Made by a program: the position numbers and the translations under genes
The notes under the pieces: generated by a model
Database searches by the model: none
The model's input: only the letters and a program-made list of their open reading frames with translations
What the model was told of the DNA's origin: nothing
Part shown: in pieces, positions 7,889 to 15,954 of the stretch
Layout: each line of letters begins with the position of its first letter
How positions within the stretch are numbered: position 1 is the first letter of the stretch
Assembly (NCBI GenBank): GCA_903916165.1
Contig: CAIWVR010000417.1
Coordinates: forward strand, 1 to 22,043
Source: an uncultured Hyphomicrobiales bacterium
Lineage (GTDB): Bacteria; Pseudomonadota; Alphaproteobacteria; Rhizobiales; Beijerinckiaceae
DNA: 22,043 nucleotides
Direction: 5' to 3'

Positions 7889-8962
7889 CTATTCAGCAAT
7901 GGAATCGAGCAGGATCTTCTTGATGGCGGGCGGTGCCTTCCCCATCAGTTCGAGAACGCGCGCCACCTCGGCCGCCGATGTTATGTCGGGCTTCTCCTGG
8001 TTGACGCGCTCGTAATCCTCAAGATAGCCGGCGTCGGCTCTGAGCGCCTCGAAGCCCGTGCGCAGCGCCGCGACCGCCTCGGGTGGCGAGCCCGTTGGCA
8101 GAAAAAACCCGCGTTGCAGTTTCGTGGCGATATTGTTGACTTGCAGCAATGCCTCGTAACGCTCGCCCGACGGCGGCTTGCCGAAGGCTTTCTGATAGAC
8201 GGTGCTGTAGGTTTCGAGCCCCTGCGCATCGAGCGCCGGATTGCCGGTCGCCTTTCCGTCGTCGCCGATAACGTCATAATACCAGAGCGGCATGCCAATG
8301 CCGGGTGTGACGATGTTCGGGATCACCTGCGTGCGATAGGCGGGGAGCGAACTCGCCGTCATGTTGATCTCGTTCTGGATGAGCGCCTTGTTGATGTCGC
8401 CCGCCGTCGGAAATCCAGTCACCGGCGTGTAGGGCACGTTCATCACATCGAGTGCAAGGCGCATGCGCGTGTCATGCGAGGCGGCGCGGCTGTAGCCGCC
8501 GGTGTACATGTGCTTCGCCCTGGCAATATCGGCGGGCGTCTTCAGCCCCGGCGGCGAGTCGAGGCGCGCATAGGCGATGGTCCAGCCGCGCAAGCCGCCA
8601 ATCGCGACATAGGCCTTGTCCATCCTGAATTTCAGGGTTGGCGAGTCCACCAGCGGCTCGACCGGGCTGACGGTGAAGAAGCCACCGGTGAAGCCATCTG
8701 GTTTCGAGTTGATGTTGAGGCCCAGCATGTTCATGCCGAGCGCGCCACCGGCACCCGGTGCATTCTGGATGATGATGGTGGGGCGGCCCGGGACATGGCG
8801 CACGATGTGTCGGGCCATGATGCGCGCATCCGTGTCGACATTGCCGCCCGCGCCATAATTGACGATGAGGCTCAGCGTCTTGCCCTCATAGAACGGCACC
8901 TGCGCCAGGGCAGCGCTGCTCACAAGAAGAGATCCGCACAGGACGGTCAGATATTTGCGCAT
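7889..8962 (-). CDS. Divergent Bug/TctC-like periplasmic binding protein, paralogue B (357 aa)
   Basis: The signal peptide ends at ALA-QV (about residue 20). The ligand loop reads NYGAGGNVDTDAR, followed by IIIQNAPGAGG, MNMLG and KPDGFT; the C-terminus is AIKKILLDSI. It aligns along its whole length with the protein at 5556-6635. The two flank the NicX-like gene, so a duplication or a matched pair of receptors serves the same pathway. GGGAGA lies upstream of the ATG at 8962. It begins 24 bases after the UbiD-family gene. As with the other receptors here, no TctA/TctB genes are present. The ligand is inferred only from neighbourhood: an aromatic or heteroaromatic carboxylate. Confidence 0.87.
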   Translation of the reverse strand: MRKYLTVLCGSLLVSSAALAQVPFYEGKTLSLIVNYGAGGNVDTDARIMARHIVRHVPGRPTIIIQNAPGAGGALGMNMLGLNINSKPDGFTGGFFTVSPVEPLVDSPTLKFRMDKAYVAIGGLRGWTIAYARLDSPPGLKTPADIARAKHMYTGGYSRAASHDTRMRLALDVMNVPYTPVTGFPTAGDINKALIQNEINMTASSLPAYRTQVIPNIVTPGIGMPLWYYDVIGDDGKATGNPALDAQGLETYSTVYQKAFGKPPSGERYEALLQVNNIATKLQRGFFLPTGSPPEAVAALRTGFEALRADAGYLEDYERVNQEKPDITSAAEVARVLELMGKAPPAIKKILLDSIAE

Positions 8963-8986
8963 CGCCGGTTTCTCCCCTTTTCCAGT

Positions 8987-10471
8987 CTATGCATCGGGCG
9001 CGGCCCCGCCGGTCAGCAGCCAGCCGAACTTTTCCTGCGCGCGCCGCAGCAGTTCCTGTGAGGGCGCGTTGCTCGGCGGGAACTTGTCCTTCCAGTGATA
9101 AGGCTTGCAGGCATTGATGAGCGCGACGGAATGGGTCATGTCGCCGACCGCCCTGCGTTCCGGCGGCAGGGCGGGATCGGCGCCGGAATCCCATGAACCC
9201 TTGATGAACTGGATGGACTCAATCGGGTCCGTGCGGGTCAGCATGGCCCAGAGCACATGGTCGAGTTGCGTGACGTCGACATCGTCATCGACCACCACGA
9301 CATATTTGGAGGCATAGGCGGAGGCGCCGCATTGCGCAGCAATATGGGCGGCCTGCACGGCGTGGCCGGGATAGCGCTGGCGGATGGCCACTGCATGAAA
9401 CATGCGCGCGCCGCCGACCTCATGGCACCAGACCTGTTTCACATCCGGCACGCCGGCATTGGTCATGTTCTGCTTGATCATGGCCGAGCGCATGACAGCG
9501 CGGTAGCGCGCCATTTCGTCCGGTCCCGCGCCCATCGGCGGGACGCCGACGAGGATCGGATCATTGCGGTGGTAGATGGCCTTGATGTCGATCACCGGCA
9601 TCGGCCGCGCGCCACCGGCATAATGGCCCGACCATTCACCAAATGGCCCTTCGGTCATCGTGCGGTCCTGCGTGACATAGCCTTCGAGCACGATTTCGGC
9701 ATGGGCGGGAATCGGCAGTCCGGTGACCTTGCCGCGCACCATGGGTACGGGCTTGCCGCGCACGCCGCCGACAAGATCGAATTCAAACGTGCCGTAGGGC
9801 GCCTCGATGCCGCCGTAGAAAAAGGCCATCGGGTCGCCGCCGAGCACCATGACGATGGGCAGCGGCTCGCCCTTCTTCCAGTATTTCTCGCGGTGCAGAA
9901 AGCCGTGGTGCCCGCGCGCCATCACGATGCCAACGGTGTTGCGGTCATGCACCATCGCGCGATAGGCGCCGGCGTTGTACCAATGTTCGTCGGGGTCTTG
10001 CGTGATGCTGTAGGTGCCGGTGCCGATGTAGCGGCCGCCGTCCTTCTCATGCCAGATCGGCGAGGGAAATTGCGTCACGTCGATGTCGTCGCCGGTCAGG
10101 ATGTTCTCGAAGATCGGGCCGTCGTCGACAATCTCATGCGGGATGCTTTTCGGCTCTTCAAGGAAGGCTTTGCGATAGCCGTCGCTGAGCTCCCATTTGC
10201 TGAAGTGATCGGGAAAACCCAGCGTCATGTTGCGGCGCTTGCCGGCGAACATGTTGAGCAGCAGACGGAAGCCCTTGGGGCAGCCCGGCACCTCGTCAAA
10301 CAGCACGCAGGGCCCGTCCTCGGCGCGCAGCACCGCTTCGGCGGCGAGCCCGATATCCTCCTGCCAGCTGGCGCCCTTCACATGGCGCAATTCGCCCAGA
10401 CGGTCCGTGGCGGCGAGCCATTCGCGCAGGTCGTCATAGGCGATGTGGGGGGCGGCGTTGGACTCACTCAT
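8987..10471 (-). CDS. UbiD-family prenylated-FMN-dependent decarboxylase
   Basis: UbiD enzymes reversibly decarboxylate aromatic, heteroaromatic or alpha,beta-unsaturated acids with prenylated FMN. The 494-aa protein has the family core: Asn166-AGAY-Arg171, HAEIVLEG (257-264), and EGPFGEWSG. The catalytic Arg-Glu-Glu set of fungal FDC1 (R173, E277, E282) corresponds by spacing to Arg171, Glu274 and Glu279, so it should be active. AAGGAA precedes the ATG by six bases. It lies 63 bases after the molybdopterin subunit and 24 before a binding-protein gene, within one run. UbiX, which makes the cofactor, is not in the window. The substrate cannot be read from sequence; heteroaromatic acids such as furan-, pyrrole- or pyridine-carboxylates, or hydroxybenzoates, are all known for this family. 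Confidence 0.95.
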   Translation of the reverse strand: MSESNAAPHIAYDDLREWLAATDRLGELRHVKGASWQEDIGLAAEAVLRAEDGPCVLFDEVPGCPKGFRLLLNMFAGKRRNMTLGFPDHFSKWELSDGYRKAFLEEPKSIPHEIVDDGPIFENILTGDDIDVTQFPSPIWHEKDGGRYIGTGTYSITQDPDEHWYNAGAYRAMVHDRNTVGIVMARGHHGFLHREKYWKKGEPLPIVMVLGGDPMAFFYGGIEAPYGTFEFDLVGGVRGKPVPMVRGKVTGLPIPAHAEIVLEGYVTQDRTMTEGPFGEWSGHYAGGARPMPVIDIKAIYHRNDPILVGVPPMGAGPDEMARYRAVMRSAMIKQNMTNAGVPDVKQVWCHEVGGARMFHAVAIRQRYPGHAVQAAHIAAQCGASAYASKYVVVVDDDVDVTQLDHVLWAMLTRTDPIESIQFIKGSWDSGADPALPPERRAVGDMTHSVALINACKPYHWKDKFPPSNAPSQELLRRAQEKFGWLLTGGAAPDA

Positions 10472-10534
10472 CGCATGTTCCTTGGATCGACGGCTGGCCG
10501 GTTCGGGCTGAAGACGTGTCGAGGGGTGCTGCCA

Positions 10535-12871
10535 TCATTGGGCAGACCTCGCAGGCGCGCCGCCGATCAGGCGATGCAGCCTCTCGGGCGTGACGGGAAG
10601 CTGGTTGATCTCGATCCCCAATGGCGCCAGCGCATCCTCGATGGCCGAGACGATGGCGGCCGGCGCGCCGATCGTGCCGCTTTCCGCCGCGCCCTTGACG
10701 CCGAGCGGATTGAGCGGCGTCGGCGAGATCATGTGATGGATCTCGATGTGCGGCACGGTGTCGGCGGTCGGCAGCAGATAATCGGCGAAGCTGACGGTCA
10801 GCGGCTGGCCCTGCGCATCGTGGCGCATCCATTCGAACAGCGTGGCGCTGATGCCATGCACGACGCCGCCAAGAACCTGTCCGTCGACGATCTTCGGATT
10901 GATCATATTGCCGCAATCATGGACGATCACGTAGCGCGTCACCTTCACATGGCCGGTGTGGAGATCGACCTCGACTTCGGCGATATGCGTGCCATTGGTG
11001 TAGGTGATGGCGGGCGGTTCGAAATCGACCGAGGCCGCAAGCCCCGGCTTCAGGCCGCCGGGCAGCGCAAAGCCCGCATTGCCGCTGAGCGCGCGCGCAA
11101 TGTCGCCAAAACTCCGGCGCAGGGAGGCGACGCCCTTCACCTGCACGAAGCCGTCCTTCAGCTCAAGATCCTCGACGGCGACCTCGAGCAGGATGGACGC
11201 GGTCTGACGGATTTTTTCGGCCACCTCCTGCGCGGCGGCATGCACGGCATTGCCGGCTGTGACCGTCTGGCGGCTGGCATAGGCGCCCAGCCCCGTGGTG
11301 ATGGCGCCGGTGTCGCCGCAGGTGACATCGATCTGATCGTCGCGCACGCCCAGCACGTCGGCGGCGATGCGCGCGAGCATGCTGCGCGTGCCCTGGCCCT
11401 GCGAGGCGGCACCACTGGCGACGAGGATCTTGCCGGACGGGCCGATGCGCAGCGTCGAACTCTCGAAGGGCCCACGTCCCGTGCCCTCGACATAATTGGC
11501 CAGGCCGATGCCAATCCATTTTCCCTCGGCGCGCGCGGCCGACTGGCGCGCCGGAAAGCCCGACCAGTCGGCGGCTTTGAGCGCGCGGCGCTGGCATTCG
11601 GGATAGTCGCCGGTGTCATAGGTCATCGGCAGGCCATCGCGCGTGACGACCTGCGTGCGATAGGGCAAGTGCTCGGGCGCAATGAGATTGCGGCGACGGA
11701 TCTCGTCGCGGCCGATGTGCAGGCGCGCCGCCATGCGGTCCAGCAGGCGCTCCATCACGAACGTGCCCTGCGGGCGCCCGGCGCCGCGCGTCGAGGTGGC
11801 TGGCGTCTTGTTGGTCAGGCACAGCGAGACGTCGAGCTTGTAGCTCGGCAAGACATAGGGGCCGATGAGATTCGTCGTGGAGTTTTGCGGCAGCTGGATG
11901 CCCGAGGGCGTGCAGGCGCCGTGATCATGCAGCAGCGCGCCGCGAATCCCGAGCAGCTTTCCCGCGGCGTCGAAGGCGGCCTCGACGTCCCAGACCTGGT
12001 CTCGCTCCTGATTGGTCGCCACGAAATGCTCGTAGCGGTCCTCGACCCATTTCAGCGGCCTGTCGAGCAGGCGTGCCGCCGCGCAGACGGCGACTTCTTC
12101 CGCATAGACGGGACCTTTCGGGCCAAAGCCGCCACCGACATCGGGCGCGATCACGCGCACCTGATTTTCGGTGAGGCCCAGCGTGGCGACGAGCACGCGC
12201 TTCACGCGATGCGGCATTTGCGTGCTGTCCCACACCGTCAGCACATCGTCCAGCGCATCGGGGCGCGCGACGAGGCCGCGACCCTCCATGGAATGGGCAC
12301 CGCCCTTGTGCAGGTCGAAACAGGCGCCGATGCGATGCGCGGCCGCGCCAAAGGCGGCATCGGTGTCGCCGTAGCCAATGGTCCAGCGGGCGAGGCAATT
12401 GTCGGGATGTTCCAGCCGCGCTTGCGGACTGCCGGGTGCCAGACCCGCGCGCACATCGGTCACCGCCGGCAGCAAATCGTAATCGATGTTGACGAGCGCA
12501 CCCGCATCTTCGGCGATGGCACGCGTGTCGGCGATGACCATGACGATGGGTTCACCGACGTAGCAAGTCTCCTCCTGCACCAGAATGCACGGGTCGAGAT
12601 GCACGCGGATGGCGGCGGCTGGCGTGGCCGCCGGCAACCGGTCGCAGGTCAGCACGGCGCGCAGGTCCGTGAAGGTGAAGGCGGCATGGACGCCCGGCAG
12701 CGCGCGCGCGGCCTGCGTGTCGATCCCGCGCACATGCGCATGGGCATGTGCGCTGCGCACGAAGGCGACCTCCAGCAAGCCTGGCATGACAATGTCATCG
12801 ACGAACCGCCCCTGTCCGCGCAGGAGGCGATCATCTTCCAGCCGTGTCGGAGCGGGTTTGCCAGCCTGCAT
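10535..12871 (-). CDS. Xanthine dehydrogenase family molybdopterin-binding (large) subunit
   Basis: This is the molybdenum-cofactor subunit of an aldehyde oxidase/xanthine dehydrogenase-type hydroxylase, which adds water-derived hydroxyl groups to aromatic N-heterocycles, acyl-CoAs or aldehydes. The 778-aa protein has the hammerhead domain (about 15-120), DSTQMPH, the cofactor loop GGGFG (246-250), RGAGRPQGTF, and the active-site glutamate Glu730 in KGAAESGTIG. RGAGRP is followed by Gln where many relatives have Glu. The CO-dehydrogenase loop (VAYxCSFR) is absent, so it is not a form I CoxL. The ATG at 12871 overlaps the TGA of the upstream hydrolase by one base; a TTG codon just before it is a poorer start. 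It has only a weak ribosome site, so translational coupling is likely. No [2Fe-2S] small subunit or FAD subunit gene lies in the window. Confidence 0.93.
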   Translation of the reverse strand: MQAGKPAPTRLEDDRLLRGQGRFVDDIVMPGLLEVAFVRSAHAHAHVRGIDTQAARALPGVHAAFTFTDLRAVLTCDRLPAATPAAAIRVHLDPCILVQEETCYVGEPIVMVIADTRAIAEDAGALVNIDYDLLPAVTDVRAGLAPGSPQARLEHPDNCLARWTIGYGDTDAAFGAAAHRIGACFDLHKGGAHSMEGRGLVARPDALDDVLTVWDSTQMPHRVKRVLVATLGLTENQVRVIAPDVGGGFGPKGPVYAEEVAVCAAARLLDRPLKWVEDRYEHFVATNQERDQVWDVEAAFDAAGKLLGIRGALLHDHGACTPSGIQLPQNSTTNLIGPYVLPSYKLDVSLCLTNKTPATSTRGAGRPQGTFVMERLLDRMAARLHIGRDEIRRRNLIAPEHLPYRTQVVTRDGLPMTYDTGDYPECQRRALKAADWSGFPARQSAARAEGKWIGIGLANYVEGTGRGPFESSTLRIGPSGKILVASGAASQGQGTRSMLARIAADVLGVRDDQIDVTCGDTGAITTGLGAYASRQTVTAGNAVHAAAQEVAEKIRQTASILLEVAVEDLELKDGFVQVKGVASLRRSFGDIARALSGNAGFALPGGLKPGLAASVDFEPPAITYTNGTHIAEVEVDLHTGHVKVTRYVIVHDCGNMINPKIVDGQVLGGVVHGISATLFEWMRHDAQGQPLTVSFADYLLPTADTVPHIEIHHMISPTPLNPLGVKGAAESGTIGAPAAIVSAIEDALAPLGIEINQLPVTPERLHRLIGGAPARSAQ

Positions 12872-13776
12872 CAATGCGCGCCCGTCTTGCGTGGCGCGGG
12901 CTCGCCAAGTGCCGGAAACCAGGCCTCGAGCCAGTCTTCCAGCACGCGCCGCACGCGCAGATTATGTTCGGCGAACATGAAATGATCGGTCTCTGCAAAC
13001 AGGAACAGATCCGTCGGCGATTTGGACTTCCCGAACAGCCCCAGCGCCTGTTCCACCGGCGTCACCGAGTCGGAGGTGGAATGCATGAGCAGCACCGGCC
13101 TTGGCGCAATATTGCCGATCACGTCTTCCGGGTTGAAGTCGAAAATGCTTTGCGCCGTATCGGCGGTGAAGGAATGGATCGAGCCCTCGAGCACATGGGT
13201 GCGCAGCCCGCCCGGAATCGGGACGATGGCGTAGCGGTCGACCATCAGCGATTCGCCGGTTTCTTCGCGATGGCGCCGGCCGTCGTCCAGCATCTGCTGG
13301 AAGGCCGCCCATTCGGCGTCGCTCTTGTGCTGGCCACGAAACTTGCGCGCCCCGTGGCCAAAGCCAGAGGCCGAGACCACGGCGGCGACGCGCGGATCGA
13401 TGCCGGCCGTGTAGATGGCGACAGCCGCGCCGAAACTCGAGCCCAGCATGCCGATCTTGCCCGCATGGACATGTGGCTGCTGCGCCAGCCAGTCCAGCGC
13501 ATGGCGGGCGTCGGCCACCTGTTCCTGCATGATGAGATGACCGCGCGGCCCGCCGCTCCTGCCGCATCCGCGCTGGTCGTAGCGCAGGGTGACATAGCCG
13601 AGCTTTTCGAGGATCGCGCAGGGCTGCAGCACGTTTCCAGCCGAACTGGTGCTCCCGAAACCATGCATGACGATAAACGCCGGTCGCGTCTCGCCAGGCT
13701 TCAAGCCGTCGGGCACGCGAAGCGCGCCGGCAAGTTCAATCCCGTTCGATTCGAAAGCGACAGCTGTCTCGCTCAT
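12871..13776 (-). CDS. Alpha/beta hydrolase
   Basis: A 301-aa cytoplasmic serine hydrolase. The oxyanion region is MHGFG (37-41), the nucleophile is Ser114 in GSSFG, and the acid and base are probably Asp236 (TSDSVTP) and His265 (TDHFMF). An insert of about 60 residues after the nucleophile forms a lid. The purine-rich stretch before the ATG supplies the ribosome site. Its stop overlaps the start of the molybdopterin subunit by one base, which ties the two in expression. A candidate LysR operator lies about 45 bases upstream. In known pathways such hydrolases act as C-C hydrolases, esterases, or deformylases such as NicD after ring cleavage; which one applies here is open. Confidence 0.92.
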   Translation of the reverse strand: MSETAVAFESNGIELAGALRVPDGLKPGETRPAFIVMHGFGSTSSAGNVLQPCAILEKLGYVTLRYDQRGCGRSGGPRGHLIMQEQVADARHALDWLAQQPHVHAGKIGMLGSSFGAAVAIYTAGIDPRVAAVVSASGFGHGARKFRGQHKSDAEWAAFQQMLDDGRRHREETGESLMVDRYAIVPIPGGLRTHVLEGSIHSFTADTAQSIFDFNPEDVIGNIAPRPVLLMHSTSDSVTPVEQALGLFGKSKSPTDLFLFAETDHFMFAEHNLRVRRVLEDWLEAWFPALGEPAPRKTGAH

Positions 13777-13820
13777 CTGGCCTTGCCCCCCCTTTGGCGG
13801 GACTTGAGGCCCGCTCCATG

Positions 13821-13835
13821 ATGCAAAAACAGCAT
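13821..13835. promoter_or_regulatory. Candidate LysR operator upstream of the hydrolase/XDH/UbiD run
   Basis: ATGCA (13821-13825), five bases, then AGCAT (13831-13835). This is the same palindrome as at 14880-14894 with one mismatch (A for T). It ends about 45 bases before the hydrolase ATG and lies in the 82-base gap after the LysR gene. It implies that the run can start from its own promoter. Confidence 0.55.
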
Positions 13836-13858
13836 AATTCGACCCCCTTGGCGTTCAG

Positions 13859-14833
13859 TTATGCAAAACCCTCCTGAGCCATGCGTGGCCTGAAAATGTC
13901 GCCTGCCTCCCATGATGGCGCCGCGCCCTGTTCGAGCAGAACGTCGCGAATGAAACGGATCTCCGGGCTCATGTTTTCCTGCGGCAGGAACAGGCCGACG
14001 GTGCGGTGCTGGAAGGTCCAGTCGCCCGACAGGACGCGCATCACGCCGGACGCCAGATCGCGCTGCACGCTGCGCAGCGGCAGGATCGCGAGATAATCGG
14101 ATTCGAGCACCAGCGCGCGTGTCGCGCCGGGCGAGGAGGTCTCGACGGCAGGGCCGGGAAAGGTCGCCCCGGCGCGGCGGAAATCATCGTCGAGGCGGCG
14201 GTACAGATCCGTGTCGGAGCGCGGCAGCACCCAGCGGCATTCTGCCAGGCGCCGCAGGTCGTGGCTCGCCTTGCGGGTCAGTGGATGCGACGAGCGCACG
14301 ACGACGCGCAGGTCGAGATCGAAACAGGGTTTTTGAAAAAGCCCTGCCTCCTGAGGCTGGTAGGGGAAAGTCGAGAGCACGACGTCGAGTTCCTGCAGGC
14401 GCAATTTCGCCAGCAGGTCGGGCCGCGAGCCCTCGATCAGCCGCAAGGTGGTTTTCGGAAACCGCTCCTGCAGCGCATGGAGTGCGGGGGCGAGGAACAG
14501 GCTCTCCACCAGCGGCGTTGCGCCGACGCGCAGCGGTTTCGGGCGGGCGGCCGCAAAGGCGTCGAGCTCGTGTTTGAGGCCCTTGATCTGCTTGTGGATG
14601 GCGACCGCGTGAACCAGCGCAATCTCGCCCGGTGCGGTCAGGCGCACACCACGTGCGGACCGCTCGAACAAGGTGACGCCGATCTCGGCCTCAAGCGCCG
14701 CGAGCGAGCGGGTAAGCGACGATTGCGATATATTAAGCGCATCCGCGGCCTTGTTGATGCTGCGGTGCTCGGCGATGGCGATGAGCTGGAACAGCCCGGG
14801 CAGCCGCCTGCCGAGCCTCTGAACATTGCCCAT
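13859..14833 (-). CDS. LysR-type transcriptional regulator
   Basis: A 324-aa LysR regulator. The N-terminal winged helix-turn-helix spans about 10-70, with the characteristic SINKAADALNISQSSLTRSL (25-44) and the LTAPG turn. The effector domain follows from about 98 (LRVGATPL) to 300. LysR proteins bind as tetramers to T-N11-A palindromes and usually activate catabolic operons when a pathway compound binds. GGAGG precedes the ATG by six bases. It lies between a Bug-type binding protein (77 bases upstream) and the hydrolase (82 bases downstream), all on the minus strand. A perfect palindrome TATGCA-N5-TGCATA lies 46 bases upstream, so autoregulation is likely. It is the only regulator in the window and the natural candidate to control the cluster. 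Confidence 0.95.
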   Translation of the reverse strand: MGNVQRLGRRLPGLFQLIAIAEHRSINKAADALNISQSSLTRSLAALEAEIGVTLFERSARGVRLTAPGEIALVHAVAIHKQIKGLKHELDAFAAARPKPLRVGATPLVESLFLAPALHALQERFPKTTLRLIEGSRPDLLAKLRLQELDVVLSTFPYQPQEAGLFQKPCFDLDLRVVVRSSHPLTRKASHDLRRLAECRWVLPRSDTDLYRRLDDDFRRAGATFPGPAVETSSPGATRALVLESDYLAILPLRSVQRDLASGVMRVLSGDWTFQHRTVGLFLPQENMSPEIRFIRDVLLEQGAAPSWEAGDIFRPRMAQEGFA

Positions 14834-14878
14834 GTCATTCCTCCCTCCGCCGGTCTCTGCCGACTTGGTTGGGAGGAT

Positions 14879-14895
14879 TATGCACTCTCTGCATA
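14879..14895. promoter_or_regulatory. LysR-type operator upstream of the LysR gene
   Basis: A perfect inverted repeat TATGCA (14879-14884) - CTCTC - TGCATA (14890-14895). It satisfies the T-N11-A rule of LysR-family sites and lies 46 bases before the regulator's start codon. On the minus strand its edge reads GCATAAT, which may overlap a -10 box and so allow self-repression. Confidence 0.65.
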
Positions 14896-14910
14896 GTCTT
14901 GCAACGGTCG

Positions 14911-15954
14911 CTATTTCGGGGCTGGAGCTTCGCCGGGGTCCATCACGGCCTTGGCCTGCTCGATCAGGGCGGGCGGCGTATTGAGGACATCATTGACCTC
15001 TGCTTCCAGCGCCGCGCCGGTGCGGTAGGGCAGGTCGAGACCCATTTTCACGGCGTCGGCCGCATAGTCCTTGTCATTCATCGTTGCCACGAAGGCCGCC
15101 CGCAGCGCTTCCAGCCGGTCGGCGGGAACCTCTGGCGGCGCGAGATAGGGGCGGCCTGCATTGGTCGGCGACGAGATGAAACGCAGCACCTGCCTTTGCT
15201 GGTCTGTCTCGCCGAGTTCCTCCATCAGCGGGACGTCTTCAAGTCCCGCCTCGCGTCTCGGCCCGACCTGCGTCAGGATTTGAATCGTCTTTTTCGTCAG
15301 CCAGTCCGGGCGTTCCTGCACAAGCGCGCGATAGCTGCGCCCGCCCATGCCTTCCGATTCGCCGCGCTCGATCGCCATGTCGATTTCAGGATAGCCCTGA
15401 TAACCAGAGATGAGCTTGAACTTGGTACCGAGGATCTGGTTCAGGGCATTGGCGTAGATAAAGGTGCCCGAGCCTACGCCGGTCGCGCCAATCATGACCT
15501 CGCGCTTCTTCATGTCGGCGATCGACGTCACGCCGGAACGTGCCGTGACATAAAGGGTGAGATTGCTCTGCCCGATGGCGCCGATCCAGCCGAATTTGCG
15601 CGCATCATACATGGCGCCAGCCCCGCCGACCGCCTGATGCACGGCAATGCTGTTGACCACGGTGGCGAAGGTCGTGCCGTCGCGCGGTGCCTGGCTGTAG
15701 AGGTAATTTGTCGCGCGCATATGGCCGCCGCCAGGCATGTTGCGCACCACCAGCGTCGGCGTGCCGGGAATGTGCCGGGGCATGTATTGAATCAGCACGC
15801 GCGCGGCGACGTCATAGGGGCCGCCGGCGGCTGTCGAGGCGATGACGCTCACCGTCTTGCCCTTGAAGAATTCAGCTGGCGTTTCCGCACAGGCCGGGCC
15901 AAGGGCAAGGCCCAGCATGGCCGTTGCGCCTGTAAGCCGAATGGTCCTGCCCAT
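14911..15954 (-). CDS. Bug/TctC-family periplasmic solute-binding protein (347 aa)
   Basis: The signal peptide ends near ACA-ET (about residue 23). The ligand loop reads STAAGGPYD, followed by NMPGGG and APRDGTTF. The frame is open to 16053, but the ATG at 15954 is chosen because GAGG lies seven bases before it; a second ATG six bases upstream is too close to that site. The protein is most like the one at 4492-5538 among those in the window. It is followed by the LysR gene after 77 bases. The divergent region before it (15955-16119) carries a perfect copy of the candidate LysR operator. Ligand unknown; probably an organic acid of the pathway. No TctA/TctB genes are nearby. Confidence 0.9.
   Translation of the reverse strand: MGRTIRLTGATAMLGLALGPACAETPAEFFKGKTVSVIASTAAGGPYDVAARVLIQYMPRHIPGTPTLVVRNMPGGGHMRATNYLYSQAPRDGTTFATVVNSIAVHQAVGGAGAMYDARKFGWIGAIGQSNLTLYVTARSGVTSIADMKKREVMIGATGVGSGTFIYANALNQILGTKFKLISGYQGYPEIDMAIERGESEGMGGRSYRALVQERPDWLTKKTIQILTQVGPRREAGLEDVPLMEELGETDQQRQVLRFISSPTNAGRPYLAPPEVPADRLEALRAAFVATMNDKDYAADAVKMGLDLPYRTGAALEAEVNDVLNTPPALIEQAKAVMDPGEAPAPK

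Noticed and set aside
5550..8015. Plus-strand open frame of 821 codons opposite the binding-protein and NicX-like genes
   Set aside because: Antisense shadow of three genes with signal peptides, family motifs and ribosome sites; its own translation is rich in Arg, His and Ala with no recognisable fold.
10472..10546. 24-codon frame in the gap between the molybdopterin and UbiD genes
   Set aside because: It has no ribosome site of note and no hydrophobic or conserved pattern, and it overlaps both neighbours.
9257..12985. Very long plus-strand open frame (1242 codons) opposite the UbiD and molybdopterin genes
   Set aside because: It is antisense to two clearly recognisable enzymes, crosses their gene boundaries and has no domain or ribosome site. 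Long antisense frames are expected in GC-rich coding DNA.
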